DNA of 64,000 bases from Sediminibacillus albus (GCF_900101125.1 NZ_FNFL01000002.1:1-64000); one strand, 5' to 3'. Counted from the first letter of the stretch, positions 19,811 to 29,065 are shown. A program made the numbers and translations. The notes: generated from the letters alone by a model not told the origin.

Positions 19811-19856
19811 TACCCCTTCAGCTCTAAAGAGGGCAAGGGGATACCTATTCTTTTTT
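19811..19856 (+). terminator. Possible attenuator between galactanase and GH42 genes
   Basis: TACCCCTT pairs with AAGGGGATA around a 16-base loop, and a CTATTCTTTTTT run follows about eight bases later. It may cause partial termination of the galactanase transcript before the cytoplasmic enzymes. Confidence 0.45.
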
Positions 19857-19935
19857 GCCGCTGGAAAATTACGCCGTTGTTTACTACCAGCCATACGAAG
19901 TGGTTGAATACTAATGAAAAAGACAGGTGATCAAT

Positions 19936-22026
19936 ATGACGAAGCGATACAAACCAGTCAGCCAGAAAATCCCGAAAATGCTGAATGGCGCTGATTATAA
20001 CCCTGAACAATGGGATCAGTATCCAGGTATTTTAGAAGAAGACATGCGGCTAATGAAGCTGGCCAAATGCAACGTGATGTCTGTTGGCATTTTTTCCTGG
20101 GCAAAATTGGAGCCGGAGGAAGGCGTCTTTCACTTTGAGTGGCTCGACAATATCCTCGATAAACTGGCGGAAAATGGTATATTTGCATTTTTAGCTACCC
20201 CAAGCGGGGCGCGCCCTGCCTGGATGTCGGAAAAGTATGAGGAAGTGCTCCGGGTAGGCCCAGACAGGGTCAGAAACTTGCATGGTTTAAGGCACAATCA
20301 CTGTTATACTTCTCCGGTTTACCGGGAGAAAGTTTCGATTATCAACAGTAAACTGGCCGAAAGGTATGCCAATCATCCAGCAGTGATTGGATGGCACATA
20401 TCCAATGAATACGGCGGGGAATGCCATTGTGATTATTGCCAGGATGCCTTCCGTGAATGGCTGAAGAATAAGTACGGGACACTCGATAACGTAAACCATA
20501 GCTGGTGGGCATCATTCTGGAGCCATACGTATTCTGCCTGGTCACAAATTGAATCACCGGCACCGCACGGGGAAACAATGGTCCACGGTCTGAATTTGGA
20601 CTGGAAGCGGTTTGTGACAGACCAGACGCTGAATTTCTTTATCCATGAGGTGAAGCCATTAAAAAAGGTTAATCCGGATTTGCCTGTGACTACCAACTTT
20701 ATGGAGGCGTTTGAAGGGCTTAATTATGCAAAGTTTGCAGAAGCGTTAGACTTTGTTTCCTGGGATTCCTATCCGACATGGCACGATCAGAATGGTGATA
20801 TCAACCAGGCAGCCTGGGTAGCGATGAACCATGACATGTTCCGTTCTATCAAAGGCGGCAAGCCTTTTTTGTTAATGGAGAGCACGCCGAGCTTAACGAA
20901 CTGGCAGCCAATCAGTAAATTAAAGCGGCCTGGCATGCATTTACTAGCTTCGATGCAGGCTGTGGCCCACGGCTCTGACTCTGTCCAATATTTTCAATGG
21001 CGAAAAAGCAGGGGATCGAGCGAGAAGTTCCATGGTGCCGTGGTCGATCACGTTGGAAACGAACATACCAGGGTTTTTAAAGACGTAACCAGCGTCGGAG
21101 AGACGCTCGATCAATTAGACGCTATTGTCGGAACAGTGGTGGATGCCGAAGTTGCCATCATCTTCGATACTGAAAATAGATGGGCAGTAAAAGATGTCCA
21201 AGGTCCCCGCAATCAAGCAATTAACTATGAACAAACGGTAGCAGAACATTATCAGGCATTTTGGAGACAGGGGGTTTCAGCAGATGTCATCGATATGGAT
21301 AGTGACATCTCCAACTATAAACTGGTGGTAGCTCCGATGCTGTATATGGTCAGACCGGGAGTGGGTGAAAAGATAGAGGCGTATGTCAAACAAGGCGGTA
21401 CGTTTGTTACTACTTACTGGTCTGGAATTGTAAACGAAAACGATTTGACTAATTTAGGAGGTTTCCCAGGGCCGCTGCGCCGAACGCTCGGCATCTGGTC
21501 TGAAGAAATCGATGGATTGTATGATGGACAGACCAACCGTGTCAAAATCGGGGAAAACGAATTAGGGCTGAGCGGTGAGTATACGGCCCATGAGTTATGT
21601 GACTTAATTCATTTAGAAGGGGCAACAGCATTGGCGTCGTACCAGAACGACTTCTATGCCGGCCGGCCTGCTCTTACGGTCAATAAGTTCGGGAAAGGGA
21701 AGGCTTACTATGTAGCTTCCCGCAATAAACAACCGTTCCACGATGAATTTTTTTCGAAAATTATCGCAGCCTGTGGAATTAAAAAAGCAATCACTACGGA
21801 TCTGCCTGAAGGAGTATCAGCGCAATGCAGGACAGACGGCAGGCATGATTATCTTTTCCTAATGAACTTTAGTAAAGCAGAGCAGTCTGTCGAATTGCCG
21901 GAAGAAGTATTCACAAGCTTAATGGATGATACAGCTGTTTCTGGAAATTGTGTGTTATCCCCTTTTGGGTTGGCTATTTTGAAAAGGGAAAAAGCAGAAA
22001 GGAAGACTGATGATGTTACAAGCTAA
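19936..22026 (+). CDS. ganA: Beta-galactosidase, glycoside hydrolase family 42
   Basis: Cytoplasmic beta-galactosidase of 696 residues that processes imported beta-1,4-galacto-oligosaccharides, as GanA does in B. subtilis. Domain A is a TIM barrel with acid/base E158 in ISNEYGGE and nucleophile E315 in LMESTPS. Domain B is a trimerisation domain and a short beta domain C follows. A zinc-cluster motif ECHCDYC follows the acid/base, with an earlier HNHCYTS cysteine, as in other GH42 trimers. The start is taken as ATG 19936 because AGGTGA lies five bases before it; a GTG at 19927 would overlap that ribosome site. Its end overlaps the GH35 gene by 17 bases, so the two are coupled. Confidence 0.96.
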   Translation: MTKRYKPVSQKIPKMLNGADYNPEQWDQYPGILEEDMRLMKLAKCNVMSVGIFSWAKLEPEEGVFHFEWLDNILDKLAENGIFAFLATPSGARPAWMSEKYEEVLRVGPDRVRNLHGLRHNHCYTSPVYREKVSIINSKLAERYANHPAVIGWHISNEYGGECHCDYCQDAFREWLKNKYGTLDNVNHSWWASFWSHTYSAWSQIESPAPHGETMVHGLNLDWKRFVTDQTLNFFIHEVKPLKKVNPDLPVTTNFMEAFEGLNYAKFAEALDFVSWDSYPTWHDQNGDINQAAWVAMNHDMFRSIKGGKPFLLMESTPSLTNWQPISKLKRPGMHLLASMQAVAHGSDSVQYFQWRKSRGSSEKFHGAVVDHVGNEHTRVFKDVTSVGETLDQLDAIVGTVVDAEVAIIFDTENRWAVKDVQGPRNQAINYEQTVAEHYQAFWRQGVSADVIDMDSDISNYKLVVAPMLYMVRPGVGEKIEAYVKQGGTFVTTYWSGIVNENDLTNLGGFPGPLRRTLGIWSEEIDGLYDGQTNRVKIGENELGLSGEYTAHELCDLIHLEGATALASYQNDFYAGRPALTVNKFGKGKAYYVASRNKQPFHDEFFSKIIAACGIKKAITTDLPEGVSAQCRTDGRHDYLFLMNFSKAEQSVELPEEVFTSLMDDTAVSGNCVLSPFGLAILKREKAERKTDDVTS

Positions 22027-23758
22027 AGATGGGGCATTTTTTTTAGATAACAAGCCATTACAAATTCTGTCCGGTGCCATTCATTATTTCCGGACCGTAC
22101 CTGAGCATTGGGAAGACAGACTTCAAAAACTAAAGGCATTAGGGTTAAACACAGTAGAAACCTATGTTCCGTGGAATCTTCATGAACCAAGGAAGGGAAC
22201 GTTTGATTTTTCCGGGCTGGCTAATGTCGAACGGTTTATACAATTGGCAGATGAGCTAGGCCTATATGTCATTATCAGGCCATCACCTTATATTTGTGCA
22301 GAGTGGGAAATGGGCGGCCTGCCTTCCTGGCTGTTGAAGGATCAGGATATGGTGCTGCGCAGTAGTGATCCAGCTTATTTGCAGCATATCGAGGAATATT
22401 ATGATGTTTTACTTCCTAAGTTCCGTCCTTATTTACACCAGCACGGAGGGCCTATCATAGCGATGCAAATCGAAAACGAATACGGGGCCTATGGAAACGA
22501 TCAAAAATACTTGGCGTTCTTCAAACAAGAATATGCGAAGCATCGGCTGGAGACATTTCTGTTTACTTCGGATGGACCGGAGTTTATCGAACAAGGATCC
22601 CTGCCAGACATCACTACTACATTAAATTTCGGCTCCAAAGCGGCGAGTGCTTTTGACCAATTGGAAAAATTCAAGCCGGGTTCTCCTAAGATGGTTGCTG
22701 AGTTCTGGATTGGCTGGTTTGACTATTGGACTGGCGAACACCATACGAGGGACGCGGAAGACGCAGCCCAAGTATTTAAGGAATTACTTGAGAGGAAAAG
22801 TTCGGTTAATTTTTATATGTTCCATGGCGGAACCAACTTTGGTTTCATGAATGGGGCTAACCATTATGACCGGTATTATCCGACAATTACTAGCTATGAT
22901 TATGATAGTTTACTAACCGAAAATGGGGAGATAACGGACAAATATCGGGCCGTCAAACGAACACTAAGCGAATATATACAAGTTCCAGAAGACTATAAAA
23001 GTTCCATTACAGCCAAAAATTACGGAACAGTGAGCATACAGGAAGGGGCCAGCTTGTTTGATGTTTTAACGCAAATAAGCACGCGGGTAGAAAATCTGAC
23101 GCCTCTGCCTATGGAAGCGATTGATCAATCCTACGGCTTTACGCTTTACCGTACACAGGTCAACAAACAAGGCGATTTAACCATGGGAATCGACGCTATC
23201 CATGACCGGGCGTACATTTACATGAATGGAAAGTATATCTCTGCTATTTATAAGAACGATGAAGTGCGAGAGATTACACTGCACTTCCAAAGCGAAAGTA
23301 ACACGCTGGAAATATTAGTGGAGAATATGGGAAGAGCGAATTATGGAGAACACCTGGCAGACAGAAAAGGGATAACCCATAATATTTGGCTGGGGGGACA
23401 GTACTTTTTCCATTGGGAAATGTACGCCATCGAGTTAGACCGATTGCCTGAGGACTATCAGCCGAATGGGGATAACAGGTACCCGAAATTTTTCCGGGGA
23501 ACATTTGATGCCGATGGCTTACATGACACATTTATCGACAGTACTGGCTTCACGAAAGGAAATATTTTCATTAATGGTTTTAATCTGGGCAGGTACTGGA
23601 ATACAGCAGGCCCGCAGCAAAGGCTTTATTTACCAGGCCCTTTATTGAAGGAAAAGGATAATGAATTAGTGATTCTGGAATTAGAACATACCGATACAGA
23701 CGAAGTCCGATTGCTCGACGAGCATAAGCTCGGTACTATAATGGACACTACTCAGTAA
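22010..23758 (+). CDS. Beta-galactosidase, glycoside hydrolase family 35
   Basis: A 582-residue GH35 enzyme without a signal peptide, so cytoplasmic. The barrel carries acid/base E157 in QIENEYGAYG and nucleophile E231 in VAEFWIGWFD, with the family's EWEMGGLPSWLL and NFYMFHGGTNFG signatures. Two C-terminal beta domains contain GRANYGEHL and INGFNLGRYWN, which are typical of bacterial GH35. The start is ATG 22010 within the GH42 reading frame's end; GGAAG lies a few bases before it. It is the last gene of the galactan operon. A third beta-galactosidase family points to different linkages or chain lengths (for example beta-1,3 galactosides), but the linkage is not visible in the sequence. Confidence 0.96.
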   Translation: MMLQAKDGAFFLDNKPLQILSGAIHYFRTVPEHWEDRLQKLKALGLNTVETYVPWNLHEPRKGTFDFSGLANVERFIQLADELGLYVIIRPSPYICAEWEMGGLPSWLLKDQDMVLRSSDPAYLQHIEEYYDVLLPKFRPYLHQHGGPIIAMQIENEYGAYGNDQKYLAFFKQEYAKHRLETFLFTSDGPEFIEQGSLPDITTTLNFGSKAASAFDQLEKFKPGSPKMVAEFWIGWFDYWTGEHHTRDAEDAAQVFKELLERKSSVNFYMFHGGTNFGFMNGANHYDRYYPTITSYDYDSLLTENGEITDKYRAVKRTLSEYIQVPEDYKSSITAKNYGTVSIQEGASLFDVLTQISTRVENLTPLPMEAIDQSYGFTLYRTQVNKQGDLTMGIDAIHDRAYIYMNGKYISAIYKNDEVREITLHFQSESNTLEILVENMGRANYGEHLADRKGITHNIWLGGQYFFHWEMYAIELDRLPEDYQPNGDNRYPKFFRGTFDADGLHDTFIDSTGFTKGNIFINGFNLGRYWNTAGPQQRLYLPGPLLKEKDNELVILELEHTDTDEVRLLDEHKLGTIMDTTQ

Positions 23759-23807
23759 AATATCATTGCCTCCTAAAGCAGGGCTCATTAGAAACCGTGT
23801 AAGGTTG

Positions 23808-24118
23808 TAAGTGCATTTGTGTACTACTGAAAAAAGTACGCAGGCTTTCAGCGGAGGAAATCCACGGAGACTCCTGCGGGAGGAAAGGCCTCGGTGAGAC
23901 CCCGCCGAGAGCAAGCTCGAGGAGGCGCACCAGCCGCCCGCGGAAAGCGAAGTATTCTGCCTGCGCAAGTTTAAGCCCCCAACCTTGCTAGAAGGAAGAA
24001 ATACAGTTGTCACTGTGTCCACAGTAGAAAAGAAAAATCGAACGAGTTCGAATGTTATTCGAATCATCGTTCGATTTTTGTTTTGGCCACTATATTTTTG
24101 TCCCAAACTCTTTTTAAC
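23808..24118 (+). repeat. Composite dispersed repeat, copy A (left of an inverted pair)
   Basis: About 311 bases made of a GC-rich half (ACGGAGACTCCTGCGGGAGG, AGGCCTCGGTGAGACCCCGC, GCCGCCCGCGGAAAGCGAAG) and an AT-richer half (CTAGAAGGAAGAAATA) ending in a long imperfect palindrome. In that palindrome AATCGAACGAGTTCGAAT pairs with ATTCGAATCATCGTTCGATT (about 24034-24077). The same modules in the same order occur inverted at 25918-26330. The terminal palindrome with A/T flanks could act as a terminator for the galactan operon. No gene lies in 23759-24269. Confidence 0.8.
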
Positions 24119-24269
24119 GTCCGGAAAAATATGGAGGCTTCAAAAGTAATTGTAATTTCATGTTAAAATATTTCTAGACATATCATCAGGAAATGTGAGT
24201 TGGAGAATCTGGAAACATCGAAGGAAGAAGGGAAAGGGAAGCTCCGTCAGCGGAGAGAGGGGAGATCTT

Positions 24270-24683
24270 ATGAGGAAGCTTTTATTACTTTTAGCAGTTT
24301 GTAGTGCTACCTTAACTGCTTGTCAATCTCAAAGTGAAAACATGCCATTATTGGATAATGTATCATCTATTTCCGTTTCCGAGTCTAAAGGCTACGGAGG
24401 ATTAAATGAAAACTATTTTGTTACTTTTAATGAACCAGAAGTGATATGGAGATTTAAAAACATTATAAAGGAAGCCGAACCCACAAAAAAAGACATAACA
24501 AATGAAACACCTAACTACGACATATTGGTTCGTTATCAAAATGGAGATACTCACGGATTACATCTTCTGCTTGGAGACGAAGGTGAGGACAGTATCTTCA
24601 TGTATATCGGTAAAGAGAAGAATGCCTATTTTGTTTCTCCTGAAGATACGGGTAAGCTAGCTAAATTAATAGATGTTAAGTAA
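24270..24683 (+). CDS. Small putative lipoprotein, 137 residues
   Basis: ATG 24270 follows a strong GAGAGGGGAGA ribosome site. The protein starts with a lipoprotein signal peptide, MRKLLLLLAVCSATLTAC, with Cys18 as the lipidated residue. The remainder is a small soluble domain with an alternating beta pattern (VSESKGYGGLNENYFVTF, YDILVRYQNGDTHGLHLLLG, DSIFMYIGKEKNAYFVSPED). This resembles the small substrate-less lipoproteins of Bacillus that carry a YcfP/YhfM-like fold, but no named family was recognised. It lies between two inverted copies of a composite repeat, with a small membrane protein gene and a HAD phosphatase gene. Confidence 0.78.
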   Translation: MRKLLLLLAVCSATLTACQSQSENMPLLDNVSSISVSESKGYGGLNENYFVTFNEPEVIWRFKNIIKEAEPTKKDITNETPNYDILVRYQNGDTHGLHLLLGDEGEDSIFMYIGKEKNAYFVSPEDTGKLAKLIDVK

Positions 24684-24782
24684 TCTCTTAGTAACTCGCT
24701 AGGTTCTAGTTTATATCAGGTATAGGGGATAATAAAATAAAACAGGAGACCACTAACAGGGCTCCTGCAGGGAGGCAGCAAG

Positions 24783-24989
24783 ATGGACTTTGAACTTAGT
24801 TTTAAAAACAAGCAGGTAAGAGCTTGGTTTATTGTGGTAGTACCAATTGCCATATTAGCTGTGATCCTCTTGTTGGTTCTACCTAGAGAACTTCACTTCA
24901 TACCGACGTTTCTTTCTATCATCGCAAACCTCATCTATGTTGTTTGGCTAATGATCGATATCAAAAGAAAAGGAACTAGTGAAGAGTGA
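24783..24989 (+). CDS. Small membrane protein, 68 residues, two membrane segments
   Basis: ATG 24783 has GGGAGGCAGCAAG upstream, an adequate ribosome site. The protein has a short charged start, a hydrophobic segment at about 14-33, a short loop (PRELHF) and a second hydrophobic segment at about 38-58, ending in a basic cytoplasmic tail KRKGTSEE. That makes a two-pass hairpin membrane protein. Family unrecognised; no toxin-like or holin-specific mark is visible. It lies 100 bases after the lipoprotein gene and 180 before the HAD gene, so a shared transcript is possible. Confidence 0.6.
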   Translation: MDFELSFKNKQVRAWFIVVVPIAILAVILLLVLPRELHFIPTFLSIIANLIYVVWLMIDIKRKGTSEE

Positions 24990-25172
24990 GGCTAAAGTTG
25001 CTGCACTAACGTAGTTGAAAACGAGAGGAACAGAAGAAATTAAAATAATACCGAGTAAGTCAAAAGGAGTGTCCAAAGGTTGATATGAATTGGCAACCTA
25101 TGCCAGTTAGTTCGATAAGTCATTTACATAGTAGTCCTCTGCTACTAATCGTATAAAGGGAGTGAAAAGGGG

Positions 25173-25835
25173 ATGTCAAATTCACTAATTTTTGATATGG
25201 ATGGAACGCTCTTTCAAACAGATCGAATTTTGGAAGTATCACTTGATGATACTTTTGATCATTTACGGTCACTAAATAAATGGGATACGGTAACTCCTAT
25301 TGATAAATACCGGGAGATTATGGGGGTGCCCTTGCCAAAAGTATGGGAAACATTGTTACCTAATCATTCTATAGAGGTTAGAGAACATACGGATGCTTAC
25401 TTTTTGGAAAGATTAGTTGAGAATATAGGACATGGAAAAGGTGCTTTATATCCTAATGTCAAGGAAGTTTTCAGATATTTAAAAGAGAACCATTGTACCA
25501 TTTACATAGCTAGTAATGGTTTAACCGAATACTTAAAAGCAATAGTCAGTTATTATAATCTTGATAATTGGGTGACTGAAACATTTAGTATCCAGCAAAT
25601 TGAATCGTTGAATAAATCAGATTTAGTGGAAAGTATTATAAAAAAACATAGTATTACAAATGCAGCAGTAGTAGGAGATCGCCTATCAGATATAAATGCA
25701 GCTAGGAATAATGGTTTAATTTCAATAGGGTGCAATTTTGATTTTGCAAGAGAAGATGAACTATCCCAGGCTGATATGGTAATTGATGACTTAATGGAGC
25801 TGCAAACATTATTACCTAACTTAAATAGCTGTTGA
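25173..25835 (+). CDS. HAD-family phosphatase
   Basis: A 220-residue haloacid-dehalogenase-like hydrolase, phosphoglycolate-phosphatase/PpaX type. Motif I FDMDGTL carries nucleophile D8 and acid/base D10. An alpha-helical C1 cap lies at about 17-90. Motif II is ASNG, motif III is the Lys region of LNKSDLVE, and motif IV is VGDRLSDINAARNNG, which binds Mg. GTG or ATG alternatives were considered; ATG 25173 has GGGAGTGAAAAGGGG before it. Known family members act on small phosphorylated metabolites; the substrate here is not predictable. Codon use is more AT-rich than the neighbouring galactan genes, which agrees with a different origin of this repeat-bracketed segment. Confidence 0.88.
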   Translation: MSNSLIFDMDGTLFQTDRILEVSLDDTFDHLRSLNKWDTVTPIDKYREIMGVPLPKVWETLLPNHSIEVREHTDAYFLERLVENIGHGKGALYPNVKEVFRYLKENHCTIYIASNGLTEYLKAIVSYYNLDNWVTETFSIQQIESLNKSDLVESIIKKHSITNAAVVGDRLSDINAARNNGLISIGCNFDFAREDELSQADMVIDDLMELQTLLPNLNSC

Positions 25836-25917
25836 ACATTCTACACCTCTGCTGAATTAGGAAATTATACGGCTCGATACTTTCACACTTCTCCGAGCCC
25901 TGTTCCTTTGCAGCTAA

Positions 25918-26330
25918 ATAAACAAGAGGTTGGAACAAAGGATAGTGGCAAAAGCAATAATCGAACGATGATTCGAAATTCTTTACATTCGAACTCGTTC
26001 GGTTTTTCTTTGCTAATGTTAAGATAACCCGCGGACTCAGTGAAAATTCTATTTCTTCCTTCTAACAAGGCTGCGTGCTTAAACTTGTACAGGTAGAGTA
26101 TTTCGCCTTCCGTGGGCACGGCTTCTTCACGGAGTCTTCGGATTCGGGCTGTTCTTACTACATTGCATGACGACCGCTGCGGAAATACACTACGCTTTCC
26201 GCGGGCGGCTGGTGAGCCTCCTCGAGCTAGCACTCTGCGGGGTCTCAACGAGGCCTTCCCTCCCGCAGGAGTCTCCGTGAATTTCCTCCTCTGAAAGTCT
26301 TCGTATTGTTTTCAGCAGTACATACATGCT
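25918..26330 (-). repeat. Composite dispersed repeat, copy B (right of an inverted pair)
   Basis: Read on the minus strand this copy repeats the modules of 23808-24118 in order: TACTGCTGAAAA, the GC-rich ACGGAGACTCCTGCGGGAGG block, GAGACCCCGC, CCGCCCGCGGAAAGCG, CAAGTTTAAGC, TAGAAGGAAGAAATA and the palindrome AACGAGTTCGAATG...ATTCGAATCATCGTTCGAT. It is about 100 bases longer than copy A because of an inserted segment near 26090-26185 that itself looks like another repeat half (GCCGTGCCCACGGAAGGCG). No gene is seen in 25836-26525. Confidence 0.8.
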
Positions 26331-26348
26331 TATGATTTACTTGAGATT

Positions 26349-26407
26349 GCGGTGTAATAGCGCTTATCCGGTAAATACTATTAAGAAATCAACCACTATT
26401 ACATCGC
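26349..26407. repeat. Inverted repeat with 12-bp arms
   Basis: GCGGTGTAATAG (26349-26360) and CTATTACATCGC (26396-26407) are inverted copies with one mismatch, separated by 35 bases. There is no T run, so it is not a clear terminator; it might be a small decayed mobile element or an mRNA 3' structure. Confidence 0.45.
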
Positions 26408-26525
26408 CTCATGTATCGAATGCTTAGAGATGGCCTTTTAACAAGTGGATGTGTGTTATGCCCCAACCTCTTTCTGCTTGCTCATTATCCTTGTAGTCTC
26501 CATTTTTTATTTGCCGAAATCCTGC

Positions 26526-27155
26526 CTAATTATTAACAGCCATTCGGCCGAGCGGGCCATCTTCAACAATGATATCCTGTAAATCATATACCGAAATCGG
26601 AAACATTGGGAAACCAACAACATATGGAGTTATTTCGTATAGCTGAAAATAGATGACCAGGGTTTTGTCAGCAATATAAAAATCCTGATCTGGTTTAATC
26701 TCGGAAAAGCCGTCCAGTAGCGGAATATCACGTTGATCAATTTGAACGCGAATGAGTTCCGAGAGCCGTTTTACATAATCACTACCGGGCTTGAACAAGT
26801 CTTCCAATGTGCAAAGCTGCTTTTTCTCAAGGTCGAATGTCAGTGATCTGATAAAGGTCATTCCATGGGCGGCTCTGTAATGATAGGTGTAATTGGATAG
26901 TGACAGGCTCAAAACCTGGCGCTGGTTATTTTTTATTTCAAAGGAGCCAATCATTTCCTCTACCGTTTCCGGCATACTTCCTGTCTGCAAATCGATAAGT
27001 GTTTGGGTCTGCGAGACGATAGTCTTATTCATTGATTTTTGAAAACTTTTATCCGTCATTCCGGATATCCGCGGGAAAAAGACCGTTTGCTTCGGTCCCT
27101 TGCTAATTTTCATCGCTTGAATGCTGACTGGTAACGTGGTAGGCACATTCCTCAT
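26526..27155 (-). CDS. DUF4163/DUF3298 (RsiV/PdaC-like) protein
   Basis: A 209-residue protein with a DUF4163-like N-terminal half (about 10-110, including NNQRQVLSLSLSNYTYHYRAAHG) and a DUF3298 half (about 115-200, with LFKPGSDYVKRLSELIR and FYIADKTLVIYFQLYEITPY). In B. subtilis these domains form the extracellular part of anti-sigma factor RsiV, which binds lysozyme, and part of deacetylase PdaC. This protein has neither a signal peptide nor a membrane segment at the chosen start, so it appears cytoplasmic or is a trimmed version. It is followed at 27274 by a co-directional ABC operon about 120 bases upstream of it, so it may be the last gene of that unit. Confidence 0.8.
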   Translation of the reverse strand: MRNVPTTLPVSIQAMKISKGPKQTVFFPRISGMTDKSFQKSMNKTIVSQTQTLIDLQTGSMPETVEEMIGSFEIKNNQRQVLSLSLSNYTYHYRAAHGMTFIRSLTFDLEKKQLCTLEDLFKPGSDYVKRLSELIRVQIDQRDIPLLDGFSEIKPDQDFYIADKTLVIYFQLYEITPYVVGFPMFPISVYDLQDIIVEDGPLGRMAVNN

Positions 27156-27273
27156 CCTTTATTATGGGTTATTACCCCATACTATTCTGGAGGGAGCAGA
27201 AATGTACCTGTAGGACGGTATTTAGGAACTTATAACTTGTCTTAGCAATCTATTAAAGTTGTAATCTTCTACT

Positions 27274-27945
27274 CTATAACTCGTAGACTGTTTTCCCTTG
27301 GTCTTCAAGTAACTGTTTATAAAAGGGGTCTCCGCCAATACTATAGATACAATCACATAACGACATGATCTCTTCCATGTCATGGGAAGTATAAATGATG
27401 ATTTTCCCCTGCTTTTTAGCTAGACGGTGAAGATACGCCCCTATTTCTTTTCTTGATTTTAAATCAATTCCAACCGTTGGTTCATCTAGAAGGATAATCT
27501 CTGGGTCATGGATAAGGCTGATTGCAATGTTCAGCTTTCTTTTCATCCCGCCGGATAAAGATTGCACCTTTTCCTTCCATTTTTCTAAATGCATATCTAA
27601 GCAAAGCTGTTTCAGCTCTTTCTTTGATTTCTTCCCCCATGATAAGCGTTCAAAGAAAACCATATTCTCTTCCACAGAAAATTCCTCCCAAACGGCAATA
27701 TCCTGGGGGACGAATCCGATTTGTTTTCTTAGCTTTAACCGGTTCGAGCCATAGCTCTGGCCATGATAAGATATCTGGCCTTTTTCCAGGGGGGTCAGTG
27801 TCGATAGTATGTTGAGCAATGTTGATTTGCCGGCACCGTTCTCACCTACCAATCCAGCCACATCTCCTTGATGGAGTTCAAAAGAAATGTCAGATAACAC
27901 TGCCTTAGACCCGTAATGTTTGGTTATGGACTCCACTTTAAGCAT
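27274..27945 (-). CDS. ABC exporter ATP-binding protein
   Basis: Nucleotide-binding subunit of 223 residues, CcmA/NatA type. It has Walker A GENGAGKS (34-41), a Q-loop in IGFVPQDIAVWEEFSVEE, signature LSGGMKRKLNIA, Walker B IILLDEPTVGID and the switch histidine in YTSHDMEE. It is short for the class (usually about 240-300), ending soon after the H-loop. The start ATG 27945 overlaps the end of the upstream permease gene, so the three transporter genes form one translational unit on the minus strand. It would drive the two ABC-2 type membrane subunits. The exported substrate is unknown. Confidence 0.94.
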   Translation of the reverse strand: MLKVESITKHYGSKAVLSDISFELHQGDVAGLVGENGAGKSTLLNILSTLTPLEKGQISYHGQSYGSNRLKLRKQIGFVPQDIAVWEEFSVEENMVFFERLSWGKKSKKELKQLCLDMHLEKWKEKVQSLSGGMKRKLNIAISLIHDPEIILLDEPTVGIDLKSRKEIGAYLHRLAKKQGKIIIYTSHDMEEIMSLCDCIYSIGGDPFYKQLLEDQGKTVYEL

Positions 27946-29065
27946 GGGATTTCTCCTTTCTTAGGTACCAAATAGTTATCATGATCAGCGAACCAATGAA
28001 CCAGCTATGCACGACATTTCCTTCTAAAAAAGGCTGAAGCGGGCTTAAATGTGCGATCCATGGCCAGGTTTGTGTATCTACCGAAACGATTGCTCCCCCT
28101 AGAATTGCCATAAGGAGCGTAATAGGGATGACAGAAACATAGTAAAAAAACGTTGTTCGAAACAATAGTGCGAACAAAAAAGCCGCTATGCTAATACTTA
28201 CCTGAAAGCTTAACAGCGCTAATAGTTGGTCGAGATGAATCGATTGATGAAAGTAAAAAGACAATAATCCCATACCAACGACATCAAATATCGCTAATAA
28301 GACCAAATAAAGGAACGCATTCTGAAGTAAATAGGATTTAAAAGAAATTCTCAGCAATGATAACCTTTTTCTAATGCTGGCCCGCCGCTCTTTAATCAGC
28401 CAATCAAATAAGAAAAAAGTGGTAAACAAGTTAAAAAGGGCCCAAACCCCCGAGACTTTCCAAATTGATATGGAATCATCTTCGACTTGTTCCGCTTGGT
28501 TCAAGAAGGCAAAGCTCGTATGAAGCAAGGATTCCTCCTCCTGAATTTTCTTGCTGGTAAGGACGATCTCCTCCCATTTCCAATTCGCGTCCCCTCCATA
28601 ATCGGCGGCCAATTGTTCCACAACACGAGCTGCTCTCGAGCTGCTGGCGTCCTCCTGTACATAAGAAGCAACGGCTTCCTTTACCGGTGTATAGGCAAAC
28701 GACATATCGGAAGCATATGCAGTAACCACCCGATTACGATTATCGTGTTTGATATTTTCCTGATAGCCATCCTCAATGACAAACACACTATCAAGCTGGT
28801 GTTGCTCCAGCTGAACAAGTGCCTGGCTGAGCTCCATCTGTTTGGCAGTGAGAAGAGGGTTCTTGCTGATTAACTCAGTCAATTGCTGCGCCAAATCAGA
28901 ATGATCTTCAACTACCAGTCCGATTGGTATTTTTGTTTCCTCCTGCCATTGCTCTGCAATAGAGATAAAAAGAAGTGTGGAAACAGTAGGTAAAAGGAGC
29001 CAGCATAGAAGACTCTTCCACTGCTTGCGCCAATGCATCATTCTTGTGCTTACAATAGCTTTCAT
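27938..29065 (-). CDS. ABC-2 type exporter permease (second subunit)
   Basis: Membrane protein of 375 residues from ATG 29065, chosen because GGAAGGAGCG precedes it and it overlaps the stop of the upstream permease by four bases (ATGA). A longer reading frame upstream only shadows the neighbouring gene. The layout is one N-terminal membrane segment (about 18-38), a large extracellular domain of about 170 residues, then five membrane segments, the pattern of YhgE/ABC-2 (DrrB/CcmB-like) exporters. Hydrophobic stretches near 190-370 and the final KEKSHA tail fit. It pairs with the following permease. Substrate unknown; similar sets export peptides, antibiotics or lipids. Confidence 0.87.
   Translation of the reverse strand: MKAIVSTRMMHWRKQWKSLLCWLLLPTVSTLLFISIAEQWQEETKIPIGLVVEDHSDLAQQLTELISKNPLLTAKQMELSQALVQLEQHQLDSVFVIEDGYQENIKHDNRNRVVTAYASDMSFAYTPVKEAVASYVQEDASSSRAARVVEQLAADYGGDANWKWEEIVLTSKKIQEEESLLHTSFAFLNQAEQVEDDSISIWKVSGVWALFNLFTTFFLFDWLIKERRASIRKRLSLLRISFKSYLLQNAFLYLVLLAIFDVVGMGLLSFYFHQSIHLDQLLALLSFQVSISIAAFLFALLFRTTFFYYVSVIPITLLMAILGGAIVSVDTQTWPWIAHLSPLQPFLEGNVVHSWFIGSLIMITIWYLRKEKSHA

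Noticed and set aside
24030-24080. LexA/SOS operator in the CGAAC...GTTCG palindrome
   Set aside because: The arms are separated by two bases where the Gram-positive LexA box needs four, and the palindrome is part of a dispersed repeat with terminator-like flanks.
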